Below, in pieces: positions 4,943-5,604 of a stretch of DNA of 5,604 bases. The translations under genes were made by a program, and so were the position numbers. The stretch is from contig MGLY01000072.1 in NCBI GenBank assembly GCA_001794935.1, positions 4,401-10,004 of the forward strand, read 5' to 3'. The stretch's first letter is position 1, and the number at the start of each line of letters is the position of its first letter. The stretch is from Chlamydiae bacterium RIFCSPHIGHO2_12_FULL_49_9 (GTDB lineage: Bacteria; Chlamydiota; Chlamydiia; Chlamydiales; SM23-39). The notes under the pieces are model-generated. The model did no database searches. It worked only from the letters and a program-made list of their open reading frames with translations, and was not told the origin of the DNA.

Positions 4943-5604
4943 ATGCCGATTCTCACCCTTATTTTGATGTACGCCACCTGGTCTAGCGTCTTTTCCCTGG
5001 CAAAAATCACCCTGGAGCACTCCCCTCCGCTCTTTTTGACTGCAGCGAGGATGCTGCTCGCCAGCGTTCTTCTCTTGGGCTTTTTAGCCCTTAAAAACCG
5101 CGCATCTTTTAAAATGAGCGGCAAACAATTTTTTTCACTCGGCGTTCTGGGACTGTTTAGTATTTATTTGACAAACGCCCTTGAGTTTTGGAGCCTGCAG
5201 CATTTGAGCGCGGCCAAGACCTGCTTTATCTACAGCTTGTGCCCCTTCTTTTCGGCCTTTTTCTCCTATCTGCACTTCGGCGAAAAGATGAACCGGCGCA
5301 AGTGGCTCGGCATGGCAGTCGGTTTCTTGGGGTTTATCCCTGTTTTGGCTGCCCAGAAGGGCGCAGAAGAGCTCATTTCGGGCTTTAGTCTCCTCTCTTG
5401 GCCGGAGCTTTCCATGATTGGCGCTGCCCTTTGCACCTCTTATGGGTGGATCTTGCTGCGAGTTCTCGTTAAAGACTCAGAGGTCTCTCCGATGATGGCC
5501 AATGGGATGAGCATGTTTGTCGGCGGACTCATGGCGCTCGTTCACTCATTTTTCATCGACAGCTGGAATCCGCTGCCGGTAGCGTCAAGCAATATGGGCT
5601 CTTT
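4943..5604 (+). CDS. EamA/DMT-superfamily transporter (C-terminus cut by window edge)
   Basis: I translated 220 uninterrupted residues from the ATG at 4943 to the right edge; full-length family members are about 280-300 residues with ten membrane helices. Hydrophobic segments are visible near residues 3-21, 29-50, 63-84, 88-110, 119-137, 152-176 and 185-205. The first EamA repeat ends in the familiar pattern YSLCPFFSAFFSYLHFGEK (97-115), followed by a basic turn (NRRK, 117-120) and a glycine-rich helix (WLGMAVGFLGF, 121-131). The second repeat starts near residue 153. Family members move metabolites such as amino acids or nucleotide derivatives across the inner membrane. In Chlamydia trachomatis a DMT protein imports S-adenosylmethionine, so a host-metabolite importer is plausible here, but nothing in the visible sequence identifies a substrate. 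It is transcribed away from the queuine/TCA block, with its own ribosome binding site and candidate promoter. Confidence 0.85.
   Translation, partial: MPILTLILMYATWSSVFSLAKITLEHSPPLFLTAARMLLASVLLLGFLALKNRASFKMSGKQFFSLGVLGLFSIYLTNALEFWSLQHLSAAKTCFIYSLCPFFSAFFSYLHFGEKMNRRKWLGMAVGFLGFIPVLAAQKGAEELISGFSLLSWPELSMIGAALCTSYGWILLRVLVKDSEVSPMMANGMSMFVGGLMALVHSFFIDSWNPLPVASSNMGS

Overview
This window most likely comes from a member of the phylum Chlamydiae outside the classical Chlamydiaceae, that is, an environmental or amoeba-associated type. The malate dehydrogenase, the tRNA-guanine transglycosylase and the 221-residue YhhQ-type membrane protein all have a chlamydial look to me. A complete-looking citrate synthase, which Chlamydia itself lacks, points to the environmental families that keep a full TCA cycle. 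This assignment rests on recognising the proteins, not on a database search.

Layout. A tightly packed gene block on the minus strand fills about 4.8 kb. In transcription order it holds a YhhQ/queuosine-precursor transporter (4767-4102), tRNA-guanine transglycosylase Tgt (4105-2984, TTG start), a TIGR04255-type protein of unknown function (2931-2125), malate dehydrogenase (2128-1142) and citrate synthase (1137 to beyond the left edge, GTG start). Two junctions are 4-base stop/start overlaps (yhhQ/tgt and TIGR04255/mdh). The mdh/citrate synthase gap is 4 bases. The only real gap, 52 bases between tgt and the TIGR04255 gene, holds a good ribosome binding site and a possible promoter. A divergent intergenic stretch of 175 bases (4768-4942) separates this block from a plus-strand EamA/DMT-family transporter (4943 to beyond the right edge). 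That stretch also contains a possible 26-codon leader ORF fused by an ATGA overlap to the transporter gene.

How the genes work together. The yhhQ-tgt pair looks like a queuine salvage module: import a 7-deazaguanine base from the host cell, then exchange it into tRNA position 34. Several residues of the Tgt base-binding pocket differ from the preQ1-using bacterial enzymes. The mdh-citrate synthase pair encodes two consecutive TCA steps (malate to oxaloacetate to citrate), and the synthase pulls the unfavourable dehydrogenase reaction forward. The TIGR04255 protein between the two modules has no known role and is the least understood gene here. No RNA genes, mobile elements, CRISPR arrays or convincing terminators were seen, and all five coding regions bounded by identifiable ends or edges are free of frameshifts.
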